Positions 18,471-25,922 of a stretch of DNA of 64,000 bases are shown in pieces. A model generated the notes under the pieces. The model saw only the letters and a program-made list of their open reading frames with translations. It was not told the origin of the DNA and did not search any database. Location: positions 930,001-994,000 of the forward strand of contig NZ_SPUI01000003.1 of assembly GCF_004522095.1 (NCBI RefSeq). The letters are read 5' to 3'. Every line of letters begins with the position of its first letter. The first letter of the stretch is position 1. The DNA comes from Nocardioides sp. 503. Its GTDB lineage: Bacteria > Actinomycetota > Actinomycetes > Propionibacteriales > Nocardioidaceae. Both the position numbers and the translations under genes were made by a program.

Positions 18471-18480
18471 TTGGGATCCA
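18471..18480. promoter_or_regulatory. putative GntR operator, site 2
   Basis: TTGGGATCCA repeats the GGATCCA core of the 18410 site 61 bp away and lies just before the VOC gene. Two sites at this spacing suggest cooperative control of both directions. Confidence 0.4.
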
Positions 18481-18492
18481 GAAGGGGGTCGC

Positions 18493-19002
18493 ATGGCACT
18501 GCCCGGACTGCGGCGACTCGACCACGTCGGCTTCACCGTGCCCGACCTCGACGAGGCCCACGCCTTCCTCGTCGACGTGCTGGGCTGCGAGTACCTCTAC
18601 TCCCTCGGCCCCTTCCAGCACGACGACAGCGACTGGATGGCCGACCACCTCCACGTCCACCCCCGCGCGGTCATGGTCGAGAACCGATGGTTCCGGCTGG
18701 GCGACCAGACCCTCCTCGAGGTCTTCCACTACACCTCCCCCGACCAGGCCGACGCGATCCCGCGCAACAGCGACATCGGCGGCCACCACCTCGCGCTGTA
18801 CGTCGACGACCTGGAGGCCGCCGTCGACCACCTGCGTGCCGCGGGGGTCCGGGTGCTCGCCGGCCCGACCGCCAGCCGCGGACCGGCCGAGGGCAACCGC
18901 TGGATCTACTTCCTCGCGCCGTGGGGCATGCAGATGGAGCTGGTGTCCGCGCCGGGCGGCAAGGCCTGGGACCGCGAGCACGCCGGGGAGAATGCCCCAT
19001 GA
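18493..19002 (+). CDS. VOC-family protein (glyoxalase/extradiol dioxygenase fold)
   Basis: A 169-residue single-chain protein with paired VOC half-domains: LRRLDHVGFTVPDLDEAHAF at the start (metal-binding His) and GGHHLALYVDDLEAAVDHL in the middle. Potential metal ligands are His in LDHVGF, His in GGHHLA and Glu in MQMELVS. It could be a metalloenzyme such as a small dioxygenase, isomerase or lyase. ATG18493 has GAAGGGGG upstream. Its stop overlaps the GntR start (ATGA), so it heads an operon of VOC, GntR and molybdenum hydroxylase subunits. Confidence 0.85.
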   Translation: MALPGLRRLDHVGFTVPDLDEAHAFLVDVLGCEYLYSLGPFQHDDSDWMADHLHVHPRAVMVENRWFRLGDQTLLEVFHYTSPDQADAIPRNSDIGGHHLALYVDDLEAAVDHLRAAGVRVLAGPTASRGPAEGNRWIYFLAPWGMQMELVSAPGGKAWDREHAGENAP

Positions 19003-19688
19003 CCATCGACTCCGGCACCCCGTCCGCGCGCGACACCGTCGACACCGGCGGCGCCGCGAGCGCCCGCGTGGCGGCGTACCTGCGGGCCGCGATCCTCGGC
19101 GGCGAGCTGCGGCCGGGCGACCGGATCCGCCAGGAGGACATCGCCGCCCGCCTCGGCGCCAGCCGGCTGCCGGTGCGTGAGGCGCTGCGCATGCTCGAGG
19201 CCGAGGGACTCACCGAGCACGAGGCCAACAAGGGCGCGCGCGTGCCGCGGCTGACCCAGCACGAGGTCGAGGTGATCTACCGGATGCGCGAGCGCCTGGA
19301 GCCGCTCGCCCTGGTCGAGAGCCTGGGTGCGCTGGCCGAGGTCGACCACGAGCGCCTGGCGGAGGTGCAGCGTCGCATCGAGGAGAACGACGACCTGGAC
19401 CGCTTCCTCGAGCTCGACCGGGAGTTCCACCTGCTGACCTACTCCGGCTGCACGATCGACCCGCTCAACTCCATGGTCACGCGGCTGTGGAACTCCACCC
19501 AGCACTACCGCCGCGCCTACGTCGCCCTCGGCGGGCAGTCCCGCATGTGGGTGGTCAACTCCGAGCACCGCCTCATCCTCGACGCCGTCGTGCGCCGCGA
19601 CGCCACCGACGCCGAGCGCTTCCTCGGGGGCCACATCCGGCGCACCCGCATCGAGCTCGGGCACCATCCGGAGGTCTTCGCCCCGTGA
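18999..19688 (+). CDS. GntR-family transcriptional regulator, FCD/FadR subfamily
   Basis: A 229-residue regulator. The winged helix is at about residues 22-90 (LRPGDRIRQEDIAARLGASRLPVREALRMLEAEG) and the C-terminal helical FCD ligand domain has metal-binding-like His positions (DREFHLLTY, SEHRLILDAV, GGHIRRTR). FCD regulators usually sense small organic acids. It overlaps the genes before (ATGA) and after (GTGA), so it is co-expressed with them. It probably controls both its own operon and the divergent E1-E2 genes through the sites at 18410 and 18471. Confidence 0.9.
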   Translation: MTIDSGTPSARDTVDTGGAASARVAAYLRAAILGGELRPGDRIRQEDIAARLGASRLPVREALRMLEAEGLTEHEANKGARVPRLTQHEVEVIYRMRERLEPLALVESLGALAEVDHERLAEVQRRIEENDDLDRFLELDREFHLLTYSGCTIDPLNSMVTRLWNSTQHYRRAYVALGGQSRMWVVNSEHRLILDAVVRRDATDAERFLGGHIRRTRIELGHHPEVFAP

Positions 19689-20146
19689 GCCAGCGCCTCA
19701 CCGTCAACGGCCGACCGCGCGAGGTCGAGGCCTCCGAGGACACCCCCCTGCTCACCGTCCTGCGCGACGAGCTCGGGCTCGTGGGCTCCCGCTTCGGCTG
19801 CGGCCAGGGGCTGTGCGGCGCGTGCTTGGTGCTCCTCGACGGCGTCGCGGTCCCGTCGTGCCAGACGCCGCTCTCGCAGGCCGCCGCCTCCGCGGGGGTC
19901 GTGACGGTCGAGGGCCTCTCCGAGGGCGGTACGCCGCACCCGGTGCAGACCGCGCTCCTGGAGGGCCAGGCCGCGCAGTGCGGGTTCTGCATCTCCGGGA
20001 TCGTCGTGCGCGCCGCCGCCCTGCTCGCCACGAACCCGTCGCCCACGGGTGACGAGGTCGCCGAGGCGCTCGAGCGCAACCTGTGCCGCTGCGGCGTCCA
20101 GCGCCGGATCATCGACGCGGTCGTGGCCGCCGGGAGCGCGCCGTGA
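19685..20146 (+). CDS. molybdenum hydroxylase small subunit, 2x[2Fe-2S]
   Basis: A 153-residue iron-sulfur subunit of the xanthine dehydrogenase/isoquinoline oxidoreductase family. The plant-type cluster uses CGQGLCGAC plus a later Cys (PSC); the second cluster uses CGFC and CRC. It would pass electrons from the Mo centre of the partner at 20143. The start is GTG19685, overlapping the GntR stop; the 3' end overlaps the large subunit start, so they are translationally coupled. Length is normal. Confidence 0.92.
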   Translation: MSQRLTVNGRPREVEASEDTPLLTVLRDELGLVGSRFGCGQGLCGACLVLLDGVAVPSCQTPLSQAAASAGVVTVEGLSEGGTPHPVQTALLEGQAAQCGFCISGIVVRAAALLATNPSPTGDEVAEALERNLCRCGVQRRIIDAVVAAGSAP

Positions 20147-22170
20147 CCTCGTCGGCGGTCGCGACCGTGCCGCTGCACATCACCGGCAACCCGCGCCTCG
20201 GCACCTGGCTGTCGGTGGCCGACGGGGTCGTCGTGGTCCACGTCGGCAAGGTCGAGCTCGGGCAGGGGATCCTCACCGCGCTGGCGCAGATCGTCGCCGA
20301 CGCGCTCGGGCTGCCGGTGGCGGCGCTGCGGATGCGCGCGGCCCACACCGCCGACGGTCCCGACGAGGGGCTCACGGCCGGCAGCCTGTCCGTGCTCCAG
20401 GCCGGACCGGCCCTGCGCCACGTGGGCGCGGTCGTGCGCACCCTCACGGGCGGACCCGCCGGCGACCTCACCGACTACGTCGCCAGGATCGCCGCCCTCG
20501 ACCCCGCCACCGACCTCTGCGAGGTCGCGCCCGCCGCCGCCGGCCCCGCGGTCGCGGTCGGCCTCAGCGAGGACCGCCTCGACCTGCCCGACAAGGTGCT
20601 GGGCCGACCCCGCTACCTCGCCGACCTGCGGCCCGAGGGGCTGCTGCACGGCCGGGTCCTGCGCCCGGCCGCCCCCGGCGCCTCGCTGGTGTCGCTCGCG
20701 GACCTCGACCTGCCCGGCGTGCAGGTCGTGCGCGACGGGTCGTTCGTCGGCGTCGTCGGCGAGCGCGAGGCCGACGTCGACGTCGCGATCGCCCGGCTCG
20801 CCGCCGCGGCCACGTGGAGCGAGGGCCACGAGCTGCCCGACGAGGACGACCTGTCCGCCTGGCTGCGCGCCGGCCCGCACGACGAGATCCCCGTGCTCGA
20901 CGAGGACGGCCCCTCCGCGCCGGGCCACGTGGCGACGTACTCGAAGCCGTTCCTGGTGCACGCCTCGATCGCGCCGAGCGCCGGGATGGCGCGCTGGACC
21001 GACGACGGGCTGCACGTGTGGAGCCACAGCCAGGGCATCCACGGGCTCGGGCTGGCCGTGGCCGCCGCGCTCGGGCTCGAGCCCGACGCCGTGACCGTCG
21101 AGCACGTGGAGAACGCCGGCTGCTACGGCCACAACGCCGCCGACGACGCGGCGTTCGACGCCGTGCTGCTCGCGCGCGCCGTGCCTGGTCGCCCGGTGCT
21201 GTCGCGGTGGTCGCGGACCGACGAGCTGACCTGGGGGCCGCTCTCGTCCGCGATGACCGCGACCATCGGCGCCGACCTGGTGGACGGGCGCATCAACGGC
21301 TGGTCCTACGACGTGTGGAGCCTCGGCCACACCGCTCGGCCGGGATACTCCGGCGCCCCGGGCCTCCTCGCCGGCGCCCACCTGGCCGACCCGGTCACGC
21401 TGCCGCCGCCGACCGACCCGCCGCCCGTGGCCGGCGGGGGCACGACCCGCAACGCGATCCCGGGCTACGAGGTCGGCCCGCGCCACATCGCGGGCCACCG
21501 CCGCACGAACACGCCGCTGCGCACCTCGGCGATGCGGGCGCTGGGTGCCTACCTCAACGTGTTCGCCATCGAGTCGTTCATGGACGAGCTCGCGCTGGCG
21601 GCCGGCGCCGACCCGGTCGACTTCCGGCTCGCCCACCTCGACGACGACCGCGCCGCCCACGTCGTACGGCGTGCGGCCGAGCTGGCCGGGTGGGGCGGGA
21701 CGCTCCCCGACGACACCGGTCGCGGGCTGGGCTTCGCGCGCTACAAGGACAAGGGCGCCTGGTGCGCCGTCGTCGCGGAGGTCGCGGTCGACCACGCGGT
21801 GCACGTGCGGCGGCTGACGGTCGTCGCCGACATCGGGCTGGTCGTCAACCCCGACGGCGCGCGCAACCAGCTCGAGGGCGGCGCCACGCAGGCGACCAGC
21901 TGGACCACGACCGAGCGGGTGCGCCTCGACCGGCGCCGGATCACCAGCGACGACTGGGAGACCTACCCGATCCTGCGCTTCGCCGACGCCCCGCTCGTCG
22001 AGGTCGAGCTCGTCGAGGGTGACGCGCCCTCGCTCGGCGCCGGCGAGGCCGCGCAGGGCCCCACCGCCGCCGCGATCGCCAACGCCGTGCACGACGCCCT
22101 CGGCGTACGCGTGCGCGACCTGCCCCTCACCGCCGACGCCGTCGTCCGGGCCATCGAGGCCGCGGAGTAA
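20143..22170 (+). CDS. molybdenum hydroxylase large subunit (isoquinoline 1-oxidoreductase beta-like)
   Basis: A 675-residue molybdopterin subunit that probably hydroxylates an aromatic N-heterocycle or oxidises an aldehyde with water as oxygen donor. Family regions seen are the early VHVGKVELGQGILTALAQ, a central RTNTPLRTSAMRALG Mo-cofactor region, and the terminal SLGAGEAAQGPTAAAIANA containing the expected catalytic Glu. It is somewhat shorter than many XdhA-type chains. No FAD-binding middle subunit is encoded nearby, which fits the two-subunit IorAB type that uses another electron acceptor. Start GTG20143 overlaps the small subunit stop (GTGA). No signal peptide is visible. Confidence 0.88.
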   Translation: MTSSAVATVPLHITGNPRLGTWLSVADGVVVVHVGKVELGQGILTALAQIVADALGLPVAALRMRAAHTADGPDEGLTAGSLSVLQAGPALRHVGAVVRTLTGGPAGDLTDYVARIAALDPATDLCEVAPAAAGPAVAVGLSEDRLDLPDKVLGRPRYLADLRPEGLLHGRVLRPAAPGASLVSLADLDLPGVQVVRDGSFVGVVGEREADVDVAIARLAAAATWSEGHELPDEDDLSAWLRAGPHDEIPVLDEDGPSAPGHVATYSKPFLVHASIAPSAGMARWTDDGLHVWSHSQGIHGLGLAVAAALGLEPDAVTVEHVENAGCYGHNAADDAAFDAVLLARAVPGRPVLSRWSRTDELTWGPLSSAMTATIGADLVDGRINGWSYDVWSLGHTARPGYSGAPGLLAGAHLADPVTLPPPTDPPPVAGGGTTRNAIPGYEVGPRHIAGHRRTNTPLRTSAMRALGAYLNVFAIESFMDELALAAGADPVDFRLAHLDDDRAAHVVRRAAELAGWGGTLPDDTGRGLGFARYKDKGAWCAVVAEVAVDHAVHVRRLTVVADIGLVVNPDGARNQLEGGATQATSWTTTERVRLDRRRITSDDWETYPILRFADAPLVEVELVEGDAPSLGAGEAAQGPTAAAIANAVHDALGVRVRDLPLTADAVVRAIEAAE

Positions 22171-22189
22171 CGCCCACCCAGGAGAAGTC

Positions 22190-22759
22190 ATGCCCCGGAT
22201 CAGCTACGTGCCCATGGACCAGATGACCGAGTCGATGCGCGAGGAGATGCGGCGCTGCGCCACGGAGGGCACGCCGCGGCCCGAGAGCTCCGCCGTGCGC
22301 GCGCACGCGCCGGAGGTCTTCGACACCTTCAAGTCCTACTGGGAGGCGACGTTCCGCAAGGGCGTCCTCGACCACGCCACCAAGGAGCTCGCGCGGCTCT
22401 ACATCACCAAGACGACGAACTGCCAGTTCTGCGGCAACCAGCGCTCGACGTCGGCCGGACTGCCGGAGTACGCCGCCGACGACCTGCTCAACTTCGAGTC
22501 GTCGCCGGCCTACGACGACCGGCAGAAGGCCGCGCTGGCCTACGCGCAGGCCATCGCCTGGGGCGAGGAGGACCTCGACTCCCTGTGGACGCGCCTGCAC
22601 GTGCACTTCACCGAGCCCGAGCTCGTCGAGCTCGGCTGCTTCGTCGCCCTCACCTTCGGCCAGCAGAGCTGGATCCGGCTGATCGGCATCGGCCACCAGG
22701 AGTACGACGTCGACGGCATCGACGCCAGCACCGGCCTCGCCCCCGGCATCGCCCGCTGA
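22190..22759 (+). CDS. carboxymuconolactone decarboxylase (AhpD-like) family protein
   Basis: A 189-residue all-helical protein. The family redox/active-site motif CxxC is present as NCQFCGNQRS, with a nearby acidic and His region (DHATKELARLYI upstream). Members act as alkylhydroperoxidases or decarboxylases; specificity is unclear. GGAGAAG precedes ATG22190. It follows the molybdenum hydroxylase by 19 bp, so it probably belongs to the same operon, perhaps protecting from peroxide or acting on the product; that role is inference. Confidence 0.85.
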   Translation: MPRISYVPMDQMTESMREEMRRCATEGTPRPESSAVRAHAPEVFDTFKSYWEATFRKGVLDHATKELARLYITKTTNCQFCGNQRSTSAGLPEYAADDLLNFESSPAYDDRQKAALAYAQAIAWGEEDLDSLWTRLHVHFTEPELVELGCFVALTFGQQSWIRLIGIGHQEYDVDGIDASTGLAPGIAR

Positions 22760-22765
22760 CCTCGC

Positions 22766-22838
22766 TGGTCGAGCAGCGAGCGCCCGTCTCCGTCTCCGGT
22801 GGTCGAGCAGCGAGCGCCAGCGAGCGCCCGTCGAGACC
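22766..22838. repeat. two inverted type B intergenic repeats
   Basis: A partial copy (22766-22789) and a full copy (22798-22838, GGTGGTCGAGCAGCGAGCGCC...GTCGAGACC) of the type B unit in reverse orientation, between the convergent CMD-family gene and the MmyB-type regulator. Confidence 0.85.
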
Positions 22839-22889
22839 CCCCGCACCGGTGCAGGGCCTCAGCCGCTCACACGTGCCCGACGCCCTGCC

Positions 22890-23762
22890 TCACTCACGGG
22901 GTCTCGACGGGCGCTCGTCGCTGGCGCTCCTCACTGCTCGACCACCGGAGGCGGTGAGGGAGCCCAGGAGCGCGAGGCGGTCGGCGGCCTCGGTGCCGGG
23001 CTCCGCGTGGTGGACGACGAGGAGCTGGCCGTCGGTGCCCTCGATGGCCAGCTTGGAGAGGAGCAGGGCGAGCTCGCCGACCTGGGGATGGGTCATCCGG
23101 ACGCTCCTGCTCTGCACCGGCCGGACGTCGTGGCGCGCCCAGGCCCGCCGGAACTCCTCGCTGCCGAGCGACAGCTCGCCCACGAGCCGGACGACGCGGG
23201 GGTCGTCGATGTCGTCGCCGATCCGGCCGCGGAAGCCCGCCACCAGGCGGGGCACCATCCGCTCCCAGTCGGGGAAGCGCTCGCGCTCGGCGGGGTCGAG
23301 GAAGAGCGAGCGGATCCGGTTCTCACCGACCCGGAGGGCCGGCGAGAGCGCCCGCGCCAGCGAGTTGGTGGCGAGGACGTCGAGGAAGCGCCCCTCGACG
23401 TACGCCGGCAGCCCGATGACCTCCAGCAGCTGGGCCGTGACCGTCGGCACGACCTCCTGCCGCGGTCGCCGCGCCCGGGAGCGGGGCCGGGCGGCGCCCA
23501 GCCCGAGCAGGTACTCGGTCGCCGTCGGCTCGAGCTGGAGCACGCGCGCGATCGACTCCAGCACCTGGGCCGACGGGTTGCGGTCGCGGCCCTGCTCGAG
23601 GCGCAGGTAGTAGTCGGCGCTGATGCCGGCGAGCATCGCGACCTCCTCGCGCCGCAGGCCGGCCACCCGACGTACGCCGTGCACGGGCAGGCCGACGTCC
23701 TGGGGCGCCACGAGCTCGCGGCGCGCCCGCAGGTAGTCGCCCAACCGGTTGTCCTGGCTCAC
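22890..23762 (-). CDS. MmyB-type helix-turn-helix transcriptional regulator
   Basis: A 290-residue regulator with an N-terminal XRE-type HTH (VRRVAGLRREEVAMLAGIS...YYLRLEQGR) and the C-terminal PAS-like MmyB ligand domain. Such regulators commonly sit divergent to a short-chain or aldo/keto reductase they repress, as here. Starts at GTG23762, where GGAGGA almost abuts the start codon. The last 18 residues (from GGRAVRS) are read from a type B intergenic repeat, so the native C-terminus probably ended near LALLGSLTA; the extra tail looks acquired and may be harmless. Confidence 0.9.
   Translation of the reverse strand: MSQDNRLGDYLRARRELVAPQDVGLPVHGVRRVAGLRREEVAMLAGISADYYLRLEQGRDRNPSAQVLESIARVLQLEPTATEYLLGLGAARPRSRARRPRQEVVPTVTAQLLEVIGLPAYVEGRFLDVLATNSLARALSPALRVGENRIRSLFLDPAERERFPDWERMVPRLVAGFRGRIGDDIDDPRVVRLVGELSLGSEEFRRAWARHDVRPVQSRSVRMTHPQVGELALLLSKLAIEGTDGQLLVVHHAEPGTEAADRLALLGSLTASGGRAVRSASDERPSRPRE
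22900..22948. repeat. type B repeat forming the 3' end of the MmyB-type regulator gene
   Basis: The unit starts GGTCTCGACGGGCGCTCG and ends CTCGACCACC. It lies inside the coding region and encodes the terminal residues, with the TGA just beyond it at 22890-22892. Confidence 0.9.
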
Positions 23763-23799
23763 TCCTCCACGGTAGCCGCGCGAGCGCGGCGGTCCCTGT

Positions 23800-23825
23800 C
23801 CCTGCCACTCCCAGGATCGGCAGGG
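23800..23825. promoter_or_regulatory. inverted repeat in the regulator/aldo-keto reductase promoter
   Basis: CCCTGCC and GGCAGGG form perfect arms separated by 12 bases in the 101-bp divergent gap. It is a plausible operator for the MmyB-type regulator; no other candidate is visible. Confidence 0.45.
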
Positions 23826-23863
23826 GACTGGGTGTCCTTGCGGGCGCGGCGCACAGTGGAGGC

Positions 23864-24751
23864 ATGACCAGCTCCGACACCACCCCCGACACCACGACCC
23901 TCCCCGGCGGCACCTACCGGCTCGGCGACCTCACCGTGACCCGCGTGGGCTACGGCGCCATGCAGCTCGCCGGCCCCGGCGTCTTCGGCCCGCCGGCCGA
24001 CCGCGACGGCGCGATCGCGGTGCTGCGCGAGGTCGTCGACCTCGGCATCACCCACATCGACACCAGCGACTTCTACGGCCCCCACGTCACCAACGAGATC
24101 ATCCGCGAGGCGCTGCACCCCTACCCCGAGGACCTGCACCTGGTGACCAAGGTCGGCGCCCGGCGCGACGCCGAGGGCGGCTGGCCGCACGCGCGTACGC
24201 CGGACGAGCTGCGGCAGGCGGTCCACGACAACCTCACCCACCTCGGCCTCGAGGCCCTCGACGTCGTCAACCTGCGCCTCGGCGGGCTCGACTCCCCCGA
24301 GCCGGGCTCGCTCGCCGAGACCTTCGGGACGCTCGCCGAGCTCCGCGAGCAGGGGCTCATCCGGCACCTGGGCCTGAGCACGGTCACCGCCGAGCAGGTC
24401 GCCGAGGCGCAGGGGATCGCGCCGGTGGTCTGCGTGCAGAACCGCTACAACGTCGCGCACCGCGAGGACGACCACCTGGTCGACCTCCTGGCCGAGCAGG
24501 GCATCGCCTACGTGCCGTACTTCCCCCTCGGCGGCTTCTCCCCGCTGCAGTCCGCGGAGCTCTCCGCGGTCGCCGACCGCCTCGGCGCCACGCCGATGTC
24601 GGTCGCGCTGGCCTGGCTGCTGCAGCGCTCGCCCAACATCCTGCTGATCCCCGGCACCTCCTCGGTCGCGCACCTGCGGGAGAACGTCGCCGGCGCCGGG
24701 CTCACCCTGACCGCCGACGACCTCGCGGAGCTCGACCGGATCGGCGGTTGA
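23864..24751 (+). CDS. aldo/keto reductase
   Basis: A 295-residue NAD(P)H-dependent reductase of the TIM-barrel AKR family. The Tyr of the catalytic tetrad is in THIDTSDFYGPH with its Asp, the Lys in HLVTKVGARR; the usual substrate-site His is not obvious (NLRLGG segment). The C-terminal cofactor region is LIPGTSSVAHLREN. ATG23864 has GTGGAGG upstream. It is divergent from the MmyB-type regulator that probably represses it. The TGA stop is part of a type A intergenic repeat (GGTTGAGG). Confidence 0.92.
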   Translation: MTSSDTTPDTTTLPGGTYRLGDLTVTRVGYGAMQLAGPGVFGPPADRDGAIAVLREVVDLGITHIDTSDFYGPHVTNEIIREALHPYPEDLHLVTKVGARRDAEGGWPHARTPDELRQAVHDNLTHLGLEALDVVNLRLGGLDSPEPGSLAETFGTLAELREQGLIRHLGLSTVTAEQVAEAQGIAPVVCVQNRYNVAHREDDHLVDLLAEQGIAYVPYFPLGGFSPLQSAELSAVADRLGATPMSVALAWLLQRSPNILLIPGTSSVAHLRENVAGAGLTLTADDLAELDRIGG

Positions 24752-24809
24752 GGAGGTGGCGCGAGCGCGTCGTGGGTTGAGGAGGTTGCGCAGCAACCGT
24801 CTCGAAACC
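24746..24809. repeat. reverse type A repeats after the aldo/keto reductase
   Basis: A partial unit at 24746-24773 overlaps the reductase stop; a full 35-base unit at 24775-24809 has hairpin GGTTGC-GCA-GCAACC between GGTTGAGGA and GTCTCGAAACC. It separates two convergent genes. Confidence 0.88.
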
Positions 24810-24816
24810 GTGTGAG

Positions 24817-25839
24817 TCAGGCGCCGCGCGGCGCCGCCGTCGACCCGCGCACCACGAGCGTCAGCGGGAAGAGCACCGAGCGCACCTGGCGGTCGGGCTC
24901 GGCGATCGACTCGAGCAGCAGCCGCGCGGCCTCGGCGCCGATCTCCTGGTGCGGGATGGCGATCGTGGTCAGCGGCGGGCGCAGCTTGTCGAGGAACGGC
25001 ATGTCGTTGAAGCCCACGACGCTGACGTCGCCGGGGCAGTCGATGCCCCGCTCGGCGAACACGTCGTAGCAGCCCAGCGCGATCAGGTCGTTGCCCGCGA
25101 CGACCGCGGTGAACCCGAGGTCCTGGTCGAGCAGCCCGCGCAGCGCGGAGGCACCCTCGGCCTCGCTCCAGTAGCGGCAGGTCGCGACCAGCGCCGGGTC
25201 GTCGTCGAGGCCGAGGTCGCGCACCGTGCTGCGGAACGACCGGGCGCGCACGACCCCGGTCGAGGTGTTGGGCGGCCCGGCGAGGTGGGCGATGCGACGG
25301 TGCCCGAGCGAGGCGAGGTGACGCACGGCCATCTCCAGCCCGGTGGCGTCGTCCGGGACGATCGAGGGGATCTCCAGCCCGTCGGGTCGGCGGTTGACCA
25401 TGACCATGCGCACGCCCTGGCGCTGCAGCTGCTCGAGCAGCGGGTGCTCGACGAGCGCGGTCGCGACGATCAGCCCCTCGACCTGGCGCGAGAGCAGCGA
25501 CTCCACCTGCGCCCGCTCGCGGCCGGGGTCGTTGTCGGTGTTGACGATCAGCCCGCTGAAGCCGGCCGCCTCGAGCACCCGCTCGATGCCGCGCACGATG
25601 GGCGGGAACAGCGGGTTGGTCAGGTCCGGGATGACGATGCCGACGGTCGTGGACTTGGCCGTCTTGAGGCCGCGGGCGATCGGGTTGGGGCGGTAGCCGA
25701 GGGTCTCGGCCACCTTCATCACCCGCTGCGCCGTCACCGCGTTGACCAGTCCCCGCGTCGCGGGGTTGAGGGCTCGCGACGCCGTGGCGGCGTGGACACC
25801 GGCGGCCTCGGCGACATCACGGAGCGTCGGAGTCTGCAC
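24817..25839 (-). CDS. LacI-family transcriptional regulator 1
   Basis: A 340-residue repressor. The HTH is TLRDVAEAAGVHAATASRAL with hinge helix NPIARGLKTAKS; the rest is a type 1 periplasmic-binding-like effector domain. It starts at GTG25839. The DNA-binding part is nearly identical to the second LacI protein at 33047, so both should read the same operator. It lies behind the hydrolase-dehydrogenase operon on the same strand, 84 bp after the aldehyde dehydrogenase stop, and could be read through or from its own promoter. Likely target sites are the GCAATCGATTGC-type palindromes at 7468, 30817 and 30908. Effector unknown. Confidence 0.93.
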   Translation of the reverse strand: MQTPTLRDVAEAAGVHAATASRALNPATRGLVNAVTAQRVMKVAETLGYRPNPIARGLKTAKSTTVGIVIPDLTNPLFPPIVRGIERVLEAAGFSGLIVNTDNDPGRERAQVESLLSRQVEGLIVATALVEHPLLEQLQRQGVRMVMVNRRPDGLEIPSIVPDDATGLEMAVRHLASLGHRRIAHLAGPPNTSTGVVRARSFRSTVRDLGLDDDPALVATCRYWSEAEGASALRGLLDQDLGFTAVVAGNDLIALGCYDVFAERGIDCPGDVSVVGFNDMPFLDKLRPPLTTIAIPHQEIGAEAARLLLESIAEPDRQVRSVLFPLTLVVRGSTAAPRGA

Positions 25840-25922
25840 AGCGGCATCCTAGGCGTCCGGTCGCCGCTCGCTGGAGCCCCATGAACACCCGGCACCGCTC
25901 CGCGAGTGGCGACGGCGCGCGC

